DNA of 57,454 bases from Pseudemcibacter sp038106445 (GTDB lineage: Bacteria; Pseudomonadota; Alphaproteobacteria; Sphingomonadales; Emcibacteraceae), in NCBI GenBank assembly GCA_038106445.1, contig JAYODU010000014.1:1-57454 (forward strand), in the 5' to 3' direction. The position numbers and the translations under genes are program-made. The notes beneath the pieces were generated by a model. The model did no database searches. It saw nothing but the letters and a program-made list of their open reading frames with translations, and was not told where the DNA came from. This document shows positions 1 through 8,469 of this stretch, piece after piece; within the stretch, counting starts at the first letter, position 1; every line of letters begins with the position of its first letter.

Positions 1-55
1 GAGAGAAAAATTATTATGAATAAATGAGGAGCCCTGCCAGTGAGTATCTATTACA
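1..55 (+). mobile_element. Insertion sequence end, partial (IS481/IS3-like, rve transposase)
   Basis: These 55 bases are the exact reverse complement of 57330-57384. By comparison with the right copy, positions 2-19 encode the last residues of the transposase (R-E-K-L-L, then TGA at 17-19), and 20-55 are the non-coding IS end finishing in ..TTACA. The tip therefore reads TGTAATAG inward, the TG..CA ends typical of IS3/IS481-type elements. The rest of the element lies to the left of the window. The IS tip stops one base before the stop codon of the csgG-like gene. The family name rests on the transposase C-terminus in the right copy. Confidence 0.8.
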
Positions 56-56
56 G

Positions 57-911
57 TTAAAGTCTCTTTCTGCTTTTTTTACGATTCTTTTTTTCAAGTT
101 TTTCTGCAGCTTTTATTTCAGCCTCAGAGAGTATCTTGACTATATTGCCCGTTGCAATATTTTCTCCTGAAACCCAAACTGCTTTGGAAAACTTTGCTGC
201 TGCCTCAGTAATTTTTAACATACCAATTTGAGTTTCCTCGGCACCTAAAATCTCACCAGTCTCGGGGTCTTGAAAACCTTCTCCAACCTCAAAAACTTTT
301 AAGTAATCGTCTTGCTGTAAAAGTCCATCGCCATAATTGATGATATGTGTACCATCATTTTGGATTGCAATAATTTTTGCTGGATATATTGTCGTAGCTA
401 CTGCACCAACAATACCTCGTGATGTTAACCTTTGCACATCCGCCAGGGGGTCCCCTTTTGAAGACGACGATGAAATGCCTCCTAATGCAATAGAGCTCCC
501 TGCTGTAGTGGTATTTTCAACGGTATCTGCAAGAATAACTTCACCCGTTTGAGTATCAACAATACGTAAGTCAACAGACATCTCGTATTTACTTCCACCA
601 GTACCAAAGCCTCCAAAGCTACTTGAATTTGTTGAAGCCCCCAATTTGGTGATTGAACCATAAAGCAAGTAATCAACTCCTGTAATACCACCTAAATCAC
701 TGCCATCAGTTGTTAAACCCGTTTGAGAAAGACCCTGTTCTTGAATTATTTGCTCTAAACGTGCCCGTTCAATAACCATAAATTTATTAGTTTTTATCAG
801 TTGCGTTTCAAGCATAGTCTGAAAGGTCTGGGGATCTGATCCTGGTATTGAGCTAGTAATCTCACCAACAGCAATGATCACTCTGTCTTGAGCATTTGCT
901 AGACAACTCAA
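57..911 (-). CDS. CsgG/HfaB-family outer-membrane assembly lipoprotein-like protein
   Basis: This resembles CsgG/HfaB proteins, which form the outer-membrane export channel for curli or holdfast components and related lipoprotein systems. The family pattern is visible: an N-terminal beta strand with IIAVGEI, a helix with FQTMLETQLIKTNKFMVIER, then GVDYLLYGSI and a serine/glycine-rich loop before MSVDLRIVDTQTGEVI. The frame opens at TTG 911, but the real signal peptide lies upstream: codons from about 950 give K-K-I-L-S-T-I-I-L-V, ending in ANA before Gln-Asp. The ATG at 954-952 is one base out of frame with it because it is followed by eight A residues. With seven A residues the protein would start normally. 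The C-terminus is strongly basic (KKNRKKSRKRL). No curlin or partner gene is nearby. Family assignment is good; the substrate is unknown. Confidence 0.8.
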   Translation of the reverse strand: MSCLANAQDRVIIAVGEITSSIPGSDPQTFQTMLETQLIKTNKFMVIERARLEQIIQEQGLSQTGLTTDGSDLGGITGVDYLLYGSITKLGASTNSSSFGGFGTGGSKYEMSVDLRIVDTQTGEVILADTVENTTTAGSSIALGGISSSSSKGDPLADVQRLTSRGIVGAVATTIYPAKIIAIQNDGTHIINYGDGLLQQDDYLKVFEVGEGFQDPETGEILGAEETQIGMLKITEAAAKFSKAVWVSGENIATGNIVKILSEAEIKAAEKLEKKNRKKSRKRL

Positions 912-954
912 ATTTAAAATTACCAGTATTATTGTTGAAAGAATTTTTTTTCAT

Positions 955-1330
955 AATTTATACCTTTTATTATAACCGCTGATACTTCTATGTGATAATT
1001 TAATAACTTTTCTAAACCTTAAGGTTTTTTATAAGATGATTAAGTTAAAAAGTAAAGAATGCCACGTAAATTAAATAAATTTATTTTTTATAATCTTGAT
1101 TTTTACTTTTTCAAACTAGATCGAGAGTAGATAATAATACGTCCATCACCACGAAGATAATATTTTATGGTGTACATGAATACTTGCTGACACAAAATAC
1201 ATACTTTTTTTGGAAACGATTTGTAAATACAATATTTTAAATTAATTTGACATTAATTTTATTTAAATCATTGTTATTAAACAATAAAATGAAAAAAAGA
1301 ATGATAAAGACTTATATTAGGAATAATGTA
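955..1330. other. AT-rich divergent intergenic region
   Basis: This 376-base gap separates the leftward csgG-like gene from the rightward threonine aldolase gene. It is strongly AT-rich with several A and T runs and must carry the promoters of both genes. I see no convincing gene, RNA or perfect operator in it. Confidence 0.5.
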
Positions 1331-2380
1331 ATGAACCAGTATGCTGATATAATGGCCAATGTATGCGAAGGGTATATTGATTTTCGCAGTGATACGGTTA
1401 CCAGACCTGGTGATGAAATGAAGCGGGCAATACTTGACTGTGAACTTGGCGATGATGTTTATGGCGAGGACCCCACTGTAAATGCTCTGGAAAAAAAAAT
1501 GAGCCGAATGCTTGATAAGGAAGCAGCACTTTTTCTTCCGAGCGGCACTATGAGCAATCTGGTTTCATTGCTTTCCCATTGTAAAAGGGGAGAAGAAGTG
1601 ATTGTGGGTGACCAGTACCACATATATGATGCTGAAGCACGCGGTGCATCTGTATTAGGGGGGATTTCCTTAAACCCAATTAAAACAGATAAATTTGGCG
1701 TAGTTAAATTAAAGGATATTATTGCGGCGATTAAACCGGATGATAACCATTATCCGATTACAAAGCTGGTATGCCTTGAAAATACAGTATCCGGGTGTGT
1801 GCAAAATCAGGCGGATATGAATGAGATTGCCATCGCGGTCAAAGATAAAGGATTGAATGTTCATCTTGATGGTGCGCGACTATTTAATGCGGCTATCGCA
1901 CAAAATGTGAATGTTGGTGATCTGACCAAAAATTTTGATACCGTATCAATATGTCTGTCAAAGGGAATTGGTGCACCAGCGGGATCAGTATTGGTCGGAC
2001 CAAAGGAATTTGTGAAGTATGCCAGACGGCAACGGAAGCTTTTGGGTGGTGGTATGAGGCAGGCGGGCATTCTTGCCGCATGCTGTCTTTATGGTCTTGA
2101 ATATAATGTTCCACTTCTTAAACATGATCACCAAAAAGCACGCTCCCTGGCAGAAGAGCTTTCGACAATTGAGGCCTTATCAATTGATCTGGATTTGGTT
2201 CAAACCAATATGCTGTTTATTAACCCTGGGGAAGATGCAGCGTCGCTCAGTGCATTTCTTTATGAACGCAAAATTTTAATTGGTTCTACCGGTACGGTTC
2301 GCATGGTTGTGCATCTGGATATTTCAGAAAGTGATATCGAAAAAACCATTATAGCCTTCAAAGAATTTTACCGAAATTAA
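1331..2380 (+). CDS. ltaE: Low-specificity L-threonine aldolase
   Basis: This PLP-dependent enzyme cleaves L-threonine and L-allo-threonine to glycine and acetaldehyde in the cytoplasm. The fold-type I threonine aldolase signature is clear: IDFRSDTVTRPGDEM near the N-terminus, GDDVYGEDPTVNALE, LFLPSGTMSNLVSL, the HLDGARLFNA aspartate that contacts the PLP ring, and the PLP lysine in SICLSKGIGAPAGS (about Lys211). The length of 349 residues is usual. I chose ATG 1331 because AGGA at 1319-1322 sits eight bases upstream and the upstream in-frame residues are low-complexity. The gene is followed after 22 bases by the carboxymuconolactone-decarboxylase-like gene, so the two may be co-transcribed. 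Confidence 0.93.
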   Translation: MNQYADIMANVCEGYIDFRSDTVTRPGDEMKRAILDCELGDDVYGEDPTVNALEKKMSRMLDKEAALFLPSGTMSNLVSLLSHCKRGEEVIVGDQYHIYDAEARGASVLGGISLNPIKTDKFGVVKLKDIIAAIKPDDNHYPITKLVCLENTVSGCVQNQADMNEIAIAVKDKGLNVHLDGARLFNAAIAQNVNVGDLTKNFDTVSICLSKGIGAPAGSVLVGPKEFVKYARRQRKLLGGGMRQAGILAACCLYGLEYNVPLLKHDHQKARSLAEELSTIEALSIDLDLVQTNMLFINPGEDAASLSAFLYERKILIGSTGTVRMVVHLDISESDIEKTIIAFKEFYRN

Positions 2381-2402
2381 TATTTATAACAGGATTTGAA
2401 AA

Positions 2403-2993
2403 ATGAGCCGTCTTGAATTATTGCCTACGAATAAACTGAATGATGCGCAACGTTCCATATATGATGGAATTGCGGGCGGCAAACGCGCCACGGGTCCGCA
2501 ATTGTTCGACTTAATTGATCGGGATGGATGTTTAAACGGACCTTTCAATGCACTGCTTTATAGCCCGCCCGTAGGAGCCGCACTTTCAAAGTTGGGAGAA
2601 GCAATAAGGTTTGAAACAAAACTTTCGCCGCGTGTTCGCGAAATAGCAATCCTTGTTGTGTCTGAAGAATATAAGTGTGAGTTTGAATGGTATGCGCATG
2701 CCGCCATTGGCCATCATATTGGACTTGATGGCAATATACTTGAAGCGATCAAAAATTGTGAAGTACCGGACTTCGACAATGAAGACGAAAAAGCACAATA
2801 TGAATTTTGTATTCAATTGGTTAAACAGCGTAAAATTGACAGTATACTTTATAACAGGGTTAAAGTTATTATTGGTGAAAGCGGGATTTTGGAACTATCG
2901 GCGCTTGTCGGGTATTACACTACACTGGCACTGATTATGAACGTATTTGAAATAAGCGTACCGTCCGGGGCCGATACAGTTTTTGATCAGTAG
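2403..2993 (+). CDS. Carboxymuconolactone decarboxylase (AhpD-like) family protein
   Basis: The central part (VREIAILVVSEEYKCEFEW followed by YAHAAIGHHIGL) matches the all-helical CMD/AhpD fold, whose members include gamma-carboxymuconolactone decarboxylase and alkylhydroperoxidase D. At 196 residues it belongs to the longer, uncharacterised CMD branch. The redox CxxC of AhpD is absent: only one cysteine lies in the active helix, followed by the EWYAH segment. A peroxidase role like that of AhpD is therefore unlikely and the substrate is unknown. It follows ltaE by 22 bases, and its end faces the leftward adenylation fragment 22 bases away. Confidence 0.8.
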   Translation: MSRLELLPTNKLNDAQRSIYDGIAGGKRATGPQLFDLIDRDGCLNGPFNALLYSPPVGAALSKLGEAIRFETKLSPRVREIAILVVSEEYKCEFEWYAHAAIGHHIGLDGNILEAIKNCEVPDFDNEDEKAQYEFCIQLVKQRKIDSILYNRVKVIIGESGILELSALVGYYTTLALIMNVFEISVPSGADTVFDQ

Positions 2994-3015
2994 CTCAATT
3001 TTGTAGTTATATAAT

Positions 3016-3516
3016 TTAATAACGGGCTAATTCACTATTTTGATAGAGCTTTTGAATTAAAGTCCGATCCGTTTTGCCATTGGCATTTAAAGGCCATTTG
3101 GTTATGTGATAAATTACCCCAGGCCACATATGGCGATGAAGATATGTTTTACATGTTTGCCTTATATCGGCGATATCCGGTTTGTGTTTGCCGCCGGTTA
3201 CCAGAATAATTTTAGCATTTTTTTCTTCAAGCCATGCCATCACGTGATCAAAGCCCAATTTTTGAATGGTATGCTCTATTTCCAGTAGACTGAATCGTTC
3301 CCCCTGAATTTTTACAATCTGGTCACGCCTGCCTGCTACATGAAGAATACCATTTTCCAAATGACCGTGATCCCCTGAATTTATCCATTCCGGGAATTGT
3401 TCAAACGCACCTGATTGTGTAATTTTGCCTAAAGCTGTAGAGTTTCCCTTAAAACCCAAAGGTTCATTTTCATGATCCACCCTTGGCATCTGTAATTTTT
3501 TGGCGGGGGCATTCAT
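3016..3516 (-). pseudogene. AMP-forming adenylation (ANL) enzyme, C-terminal part only
   Basis: The 166-residue product contains only the end of an acyl/amino-acid adenylating enzyme. INSGDHGHLENG corresponds to the core TGD motif, VAGRRDQIVKIQGERFSLLE is the hinge and start of the C-terminal lid, and LNANGKTDR holds the catalytic lysine. The roughly 350-residue N-terminal domain with the P-loop-like AMP motif and the acyl pocket is missing. The ATG at 3516-3514 overlaps the stop codon of the ACP gene (TAATG). This suggests an internal in-frame deletion that kept the translational coupling, rather than random truncation. A natural stand-alone lid domain is the alternative. It cannot adenylate a substrate by itself. 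Confidence 0.65.
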
Positions 3517-3758
3517 TAGTCGCTTAAACTTTCTGAAAAACCAATTGTTTTATTTATACTATCAAAATTTGCGAGTGATAGCTGGCCTGGGGTCACTTTG
3601 GTATTAAGTTCGCTTTCAACAAGAACGACCAGATCAAGCAAATCAAGTGAACCAATTATACCGCTTGAAAAAAGTGGTGCATCATCCTCTAACTCGTCTT
3701 GTTCGACCCAGGTTTTTTCACATATAAAACTTCTTAATTTATCTCTGAAATCCGACAT
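3516..3758 (-). CDS. Acyl carrier protein
   Basis: This 80-residue acidic protein has the four-helix carrier-protein pattern and a phosphopantetheine attachment site at IIGSLDLLDLVVLVE, with the serine preceding L-D-L as in discrete carrier proteins. It would carry acyl or aminoacyl groups on a 4'-phosphopantetheine arm. It is not the fatty-acid AcpP (no DSLD motif) and looks like a dedicated carrier paired with the adenylation enzyme whose remnant overlaps its stop codon. The alpha/beta hydrolase upstream could be the matching thioesterase, which is inference from position. If the ligase is dead, this gene has probably lost its partner. Confidence 0.82.
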   Translation of the reverse strand: MSDFRDKLRSFICEKTWVEQDELEDDAPLFSSGIIGSLDLLDLVVLVESELNTKVTPGQLSLANFDSINKTIGFSESLSD

Positions 3759-3879
3759 ATTTCCTGCTCAGTATTTTTTATAATATAATCAAATAGTTCT
3801 GCATGAGACTAGCCCAATTATATTAATAAATTGTTTCCGCAATAGAGAAAAATTTTAAAGTAGTTTCAATATTTTAAGG

Positions 3880-4638
3880 TCATTTATGATTTTTCATGAA
3901 ACCTTCACTGATCGTGACAAGATGAACGGGGGTTTCATGCATCGGAAAATGTCCAGAGCTACCAATTACTTCAATCTGGCAATTATTATACCACTTCATA
4001 AGGGTTGCTTTCATGGCATCTTCTGTAATGGCCTGATCCTGTTTGCCGATAATCGCCAGGCAGGGTGTGTCCAGTCCGGGCATTCTTTCAGCAAAATCTG
4101 TCTCTGTCCAGGCAAGCATATAATTATGGAATGCATTTTCAGTCGTGGTTTCACGTGAACAACGCAGGATATAATCATACCAACAATCGGAATATTGTTC
4201 GCTGGTGAGGAATTTAAGTATGCCGATACGGTTGGCATCCTGATGCGCCGCATTATGGAATAATTCTTTTCCACCATCATCAAGCGGTGATCCGCAGGCA
4301 GGAACCGGTGTAACGGCAACAACGGATTTAACACGATCAGGCGCGATAATGTTGATCATTTGTGCGGCCATTCCGCCCATTGAATGGCCCATCACGTGAA
4401 AATTATCCCACCCGGCTTCATTAGCCGCGGCAATCGCATCATTTGCAATTTCGTTGATGGAAAAGCTTCCGCCCAGATCCTTTGAACCACCATAACCCCG
4501 ATAATCCATCAGAAGATAAGAAAAATGCTTTAGATCCATGAATGGGCGAAGCCCGTCATAACAGCTTTTGTCGCTCCACCAGCCATGAAGCAGGATCACT
4601 TTTTCATAACCACTGCCGATTAATTCATAACTTGTCAT
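3880..4638 (-). CDS. Alpha/beta hydrolase
   Basis: The protein of 252 residues is a compact alpha/beta hydrolase of the BioH/MhpC type. VILLHGWW carries the oxyanion-hole region, GHSMGG the nucleophilic serine elbow, IIGKQDQAI the likely acid, and SSGHFPMHE the catalytic histidine near the C-terminus. It lacks a signal peptide, so it acts in the cytoplasm. It lies between an aldehyde dehydrogenase (31 bases upstream) and the acyl carrier protein gene (about 120 bases downstream) on the same strand. A role as thioesterase or esterase acting with the carrier protein is possible but not proven. Confidence 0.85.
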   Translation of the reverse strand: MTSYELIGSGYEKVILLHGWWSDKSCYDGLRPFMDLKHFSYLLMDYRGYGGSKDLGGSFSINEIANDAIAAANEAGWDNFHVMGHSMGGMAAQMINIIAPDRVKSVVAVTPVPACGSPLDDGGKELFHNAAHQDANRIGILKFLTSEQYSDCWYDYILRCSRETTTENAFHNYMLAWTETDFAERMPGLDTPCLAIIGKQDQAITEDAMKATLMKWYNNCQIEVIGSSGHFPMHETPVHLVTISEGFMKNHK

Positions 4639-4669
4639 TTAGCTGTCTGTCCTTCTTTATTTGCGATTC

Positions 4670-6031
4670 TTACTCGCTGGCAATGCCGGTTATTGCTTTA
4701 ATTTCCAGATAATCCTGCAGGCCCCAGATACCTTTTTCCCGGCCATTTCCGGATTGTTTATAACCACCAAACGGTGTTTTGGAATCACCGCCCCTGTAAT
4801 TTAATATCACCTGACCGGCACGGATTTTATTGGCAACGTCACGCGCATGATCCATGTTTTGCGAGCAAACATATCCGGCAAGTCCGTAATCGGTGTCATT
4901 GGCTATTTCTATGGCTTCTTCTTCGCTATCATAGCCGATCATCGTTATGACCGGGCCAAAAATTTCTTCCCGTGCGATTGTCATATCATTGTTTGCGTTG
5001 GCAAAAACAGTCACTTTAACGTAATAGCCTTTATCCAGATGATCCGGCCGGCCCGTACCGCCCGTGACCAGTTCTGCACCTTCATCAATGCCTGACTGGA
5101 TAAGGCCCTGTATTTTATCAAACTGAACTTTGCTAACGACAGGACCAAGGTGGGTGTTCTCGTTTGTCGGGTCGCCGATAATAATGCTTTCTGCGGCTTT
5201 TTTTGCTGTTTTAATGGCCATATCCATATCTTCGTTTGGCACAAGCATCCGTGTTGGTGCATTACAGGATTGACCGCTATTATTCATACAGTAAATCACA
5301 CCGTCGTATACCGCTTTTTGAACGTCAGCATCACGTAATATAATATTGGCGGACTTGCCGCCTAGTTCCTGCGAAACGCGTTTAACTGTATCCGCCGATG
5401 TTTTGGCAACGGCAATGCCGCCGCGTGTTGAACCGGTAAATGACATCATGTGAATATCAGGATGCGCGGACATCGCTTCGCCGACTTCCGGCCCGCTTCC
5501 GTTAACAAGGTTAAATACACCAGCAGGAGCACCCGCTTCATCAATCACTTCGGCAAGCAACATGGCATCAAGCGGGGCAATTTCGCTAGGTTTTAAAACC
5601 ACGCAGCAGCCCGCAGCAAGCGCAGGGGCCACTTTACAGGCGACCTGATTCATTGGCCAGTTCCATGGGGTAATCAGACCGCATATGCCGATGGGTTCAT
5701 AGCGGTGGATGAAACCATTATCCAACCATTCGAATTTGAAACCTCTTAGTGTGTCCAATGCGCTTTGAAAATGACGTATGCCAACCGCTGCCTGATCATT
5801 TCTTGAAAGGGTGACGGGGGCCCCCATTTCCTGCGTAATAACTTGGACGAATTCTTCATAGCGTCGCTTATATATTTCAAGGATACGTTCCAGAAGAGCA
5901 GCCCGCTCATCAACAGACCAGTTGGAATATACCGGGAATGCGGCCTTCGCGGCGGCAACGGCTTTATCCACATCCGCTTTTGATCCAAGGCTGATCTGCG
6001 TGAAGGGTTCTTCATTTGCCGGGTTAATCAC
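4670..6031 (-). CDS. NAD(P)-dependent aldehyde dehydrogenase (start codon damaged)
   Basis: This is an aldehyde dehydrogenase, oxidising an aldehyde to the acid with NAD(P)+. Family motifs are intact: PWNWPMNQ, SFTGSTRGG, the catalytic glutamate in ELGGKSAN, the nucleophilic cysteine in NSGQSCNAPTR, and EEIFGPV near the end. The first usable start codon is GTG at 6031, but the conserved N-terminus (FYINGEWVEP.. FDVINPANEE) begins earlier in the same frame. A good Shine-Dalgarno AAGGA lies at 6100-6096, and seven bases later the in-frame codon is TTA (6088-6086), not ATG, GTG or TTG. A product from TTA would have 472 residues, the usual family length. The gene may be poorly expressed or dead. 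Substrate unknown. Confidence 0.85.
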   Translation of the reverse strand: MINPANEEPFTQISLGSKADVDKAVAAAKAAFPVYSNWSVDERAALLERILEIYKRRYEEFVQVITQEMGAPVTLSRNDQAAVGIRHFQSALDTLRGFKFEWLDNGFIHRYEPIGICGLITPWNWPMNQVACKVAPALAAGCCVVLKPSEIAPLDAMLLAEVIDEAGAPAGVFNLVNGSGPEVGEAMSAHPDIHMMSFTGSTRGGIAVAKTSADTVKRVSQELGGKSANIILRDADVQKAVYDGVIYCMNNSGQSCNAPTRMLVPNEDMDMAIKTAKKAAESIIIGDPTNENTHLGPVVSKVQFDKIQGLIQSGIDEGAELVTGGTGRPDHLDKGYYVKVTVFANANNDMTIAREEIFGPVITMIGYDSEEEAIEIANDTDYGLAGYVCSQNMDHARDVANKIRAGQVILNYRGGDSKTPFGGYKQSGNGREKGIWGLQDYLEIKAITGIASE

Positions 6032-6230
6032 ATCAAATATACTCGGAACGGTTGGCTCAACCCATTCACCGTTGATGTAAAATTTTAAATTATTTTCCTT
6101 TTTAAAGCCCTTTTATTTTTCAAGCAGTCCAAATTACCGGAAAGACAATATAATGCCACTGTTCCTGAAAGGTAAGGAAAATATGATCACAATTTGGTAA
6201 TTTTACAGATGTAAAGTGATGCTGGTTAAT

Positions 6231-7686
6231 TTATAACGCTATTTCCAGAATTGCACCCATATCCAGATTTTGTTCCAGCTGTGTCGCGAGCTGGTCAAGT
6301 GTTTCATCAATATTTTGGCGGTAAGATGATTTTTCAAGCCGTCCGCTTCGATAATCAGCCAGATATTTCATCCTGAAATGGTCATCACTGAATAGACCAT
6401 GTAAATAGACACCAATGATTTTGCCATCAGCTGATGTTGCGCCGAGCGACCGACCATCACATGTTAAAAAAGGGCGTTCAGTGTCCGGTCCTTCCGTTTT
6501 ACCAATATGGATTTCATAACCCTTTGTTTTACAAATCAGATCGCTGCAATTGGCAGAAATTAAACCAACCTCTTTATGAGGCTGCATTATTGTCGTGACA
6601 TCCAGATATCAAAGCCCTTGCCGTGTTTCTGCCTTTCCTTCAATACCATCCGGGTCGGCCACCACTTTACCCAGCATCTGATAACCACCACATATTCCAA
6701 GTACTCTGCCGCCCCTGCGGACATGAGCGGCAAGATCAATATCCCATCCCTGCGCCCGCAAAAAATCAAGATCGGAAAGTGTAGATTTGGTTCTTGGCAA
6801 TATCACCAGATCGGCATCCGGCGGCAGGGTTTTTCCGGGTGGTATATATGATACTTCAACATCCGCTTCGTGATTAAGCGGGTCAAAATCATCGAAATTT
6901 GCAATTCTGGATAACATTGGCACAGCTATTTTTATGGTTTTTATTTTTTTTCTTCTGTGTTTTCAAGGATGACGGCATCTTCAGTGGGAAGCATTTTTAA
7001 TTGTGATAAAAACGGGACGATGCCAATATTCTGCCATCCCGTGTAGTAGGTGATTGTTTCAAGCGCGTCATCAAAAAGGGTTACATCACCGCGAAATTTA
7101 TTAATGATGTAGCCTTAATAAGACTACGATCCGTGTCATTTAATAACGCATGTGTTCCAACAAGGGACGCAATGACACCCCCACGGTCAATATCGCCAAT
7201 GATAATGACGGGTGTATTTGTTGCAGTGGCAAACCCCATATTGGCGATGTCATGGTCGCGCAGGTTTGTTTCAGAGGGGCTACCAGCCCCTTCAACAATT
7301 ACAATATCTGCTTTGCTTTTTAAGCGTTCAAAGCTTTCGATTACTTTCTCTAAGAGTATAGCTTTATTCTGTCGGTAGTAGACAGTATCAATGGTGCGGA
7401 CCGGTTTTCAATGGATAATAATCTGCGCTCCCTTATCGCTTTCCGGTTTCAGAAGGATTGGGTTCATATCAACTGAGGGTTCCGCGTCGCAAGCCATTGC
7501 CTGAAGTGCCTGTGCCCGGCCGATTTCACCGCCATCTTTTGTGACGGCAGCATTATTTGACATATTCTGTGGTTTAAAGGGTAAAACCCGAAGACCCCGT
7601 CTGGTAAATGCGCGACAAAGCCCAGCCACAAGGATTGATTTTCCCACATCGGTACCTTTTCCTTGTAACATGATGGTCATTGTCAT
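6231..7686 (-). pseudogene. cobQ: Cobyric acid synthase CobQ, decayed
   Basis: CobQ amidates adenosylcobyrinic acid a,c-diamide to adenosylcobyric acid in cobalamin synthesis and salvage. The whole gene can be traced from ATG 7686. The N-terminal ATPase domain has MLQGKGTDVGKS and KPQNMSNNAA; the middle has VIVEGAGSPSE and IGDIDRGGV; the amidotransferase domain has the nucleophile in GICGGYQMLG and the C-terminal YLHGLF. It is broken by an in-frame TGA (7407-7405 region) where a glycine is expected after GAQIIIH, by loss of one A near 7103 before GYIINKFRGDV, and by a second TGA near 6608 again replacing a glycine (GL-stop-YLDV). PRTKST also replaces the usual PG[ST]KST. It follows btuD directly (TAAATG), so it was the last gene of the btu operon. 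Confidence 0.92.
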
Positions 7687-8469
7687 TTACGTTTCATCCA
7701 GAACATCAAGAGGCGATATTAACGATTGGCCATTTTCTGCCCAGCGGGAAGCAGAAATGCCAAAAATATTTTTAAGATTTTGATCGCTTAATATTTTATC
7801 CGGTAAGTCCTGCCCGATGATTTTACCTTCGTTTAACAGTATCAGACGGTCACAATATCTGAGCGCATGACCAAGATCATGAAGAACGATAAGCACACCA
7901 TGTCCGCTTTTGGAAAGGCCGCGAAGAATATTCATTACCTGTAACTGATGGGACGGGTCAAGTGCGGCGACGGTTTCATCAGCGAGAATATATTTTGCAC
8001 CTGTTGCAAGCACACGGGCAAGGAGAACACGTGCGCGTTCGCCCCCTGATAAGGTTGTCACAAGCCGGTCACGCAGATCGGCACAATCGGTGCGTTCCAT
8101 CGCATAATCAATAGCAATTTTGTCATTATTTGTAAGTTTTTGCCACGGGTTTAAATGGGGAACCCGACCCAGTCCGACAACTGTTTCCGTCGTCAAGGGC
8201 CAGTATACCGGTGCTCCCTGGGCAGCATAAGCCATTTTTCTCGCGCGTTCCTTAAGGTCAAGTTCTTCAATATTCTGATTATCAATGGATATTTTGCCGG
8301 ATTTGATATTTAGTAAACCTAGAATTGATTTTAAAAGGCAGCTTTTCCCCGCGCCATTGGGCCCTATCAGTCCGACAATTTCATCTTCCTGTAAAGATAC
8401 AGAAACATTTTCGAGTATTTTATTATCATCAAGCTCAAGGCTTATATTTTGCACTTCAAGCCCGCTCAT
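7687..8469 (-). CDS. btuD: Cobalamin ABC transporter, ATP-binding protein BtuD
   Basis: This is the ATPase of a FecCD-type importer. The Walker A GPNGAGKS is at residues 36-43, the Q-loop at YAAQGAP, the signature LSGGERAR about residue 140, Walker B at YILADE, and the H-loop at VLHDLGH. The 260-residue length fits BtuD/FecE. The ATG overlaps the btuC stop codon by four bases (ATGA), and the next gene, cobQ, begins immediately after its stop. Assignment to vitamin B12 rather than iron-siderophore rests on the operon: a cobalamin riboswitch in front, the TonB receptor and binding protein in the same run, and cobQ at the end. Confidence 0.92.
   Translation of the reverse strand: MSGLEVQNISLELDDNKILENVSVSLQEDEIVGLIGPNGAGKSCLLKSILGLLNIKSGKISIDNQNIEELDLKERARKMAYAAQGAPVYWPLTTETVVGLGRVPHLNPWQKLTNNDKIAIDYAMERTDCADLRDRLVTTLSGGERARVLLARVLATGAKYILADETVAALDPSHQLQVMNILRGLSKSGHGVLIVLHDLGHALRYCDRLILLNEGKIIGQDLPDKILSDQNLKNIFGISASRWAENGQSLISPLDVLDET

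Noticed and set aside
7133..7378. Plus-strand open frame inside the cobQ region
   Set aside because: The opposite strand encodes the middle of CobQ (VIVEGAGSPSE, IGDIDRGGV), so the plus frame is a shadow.
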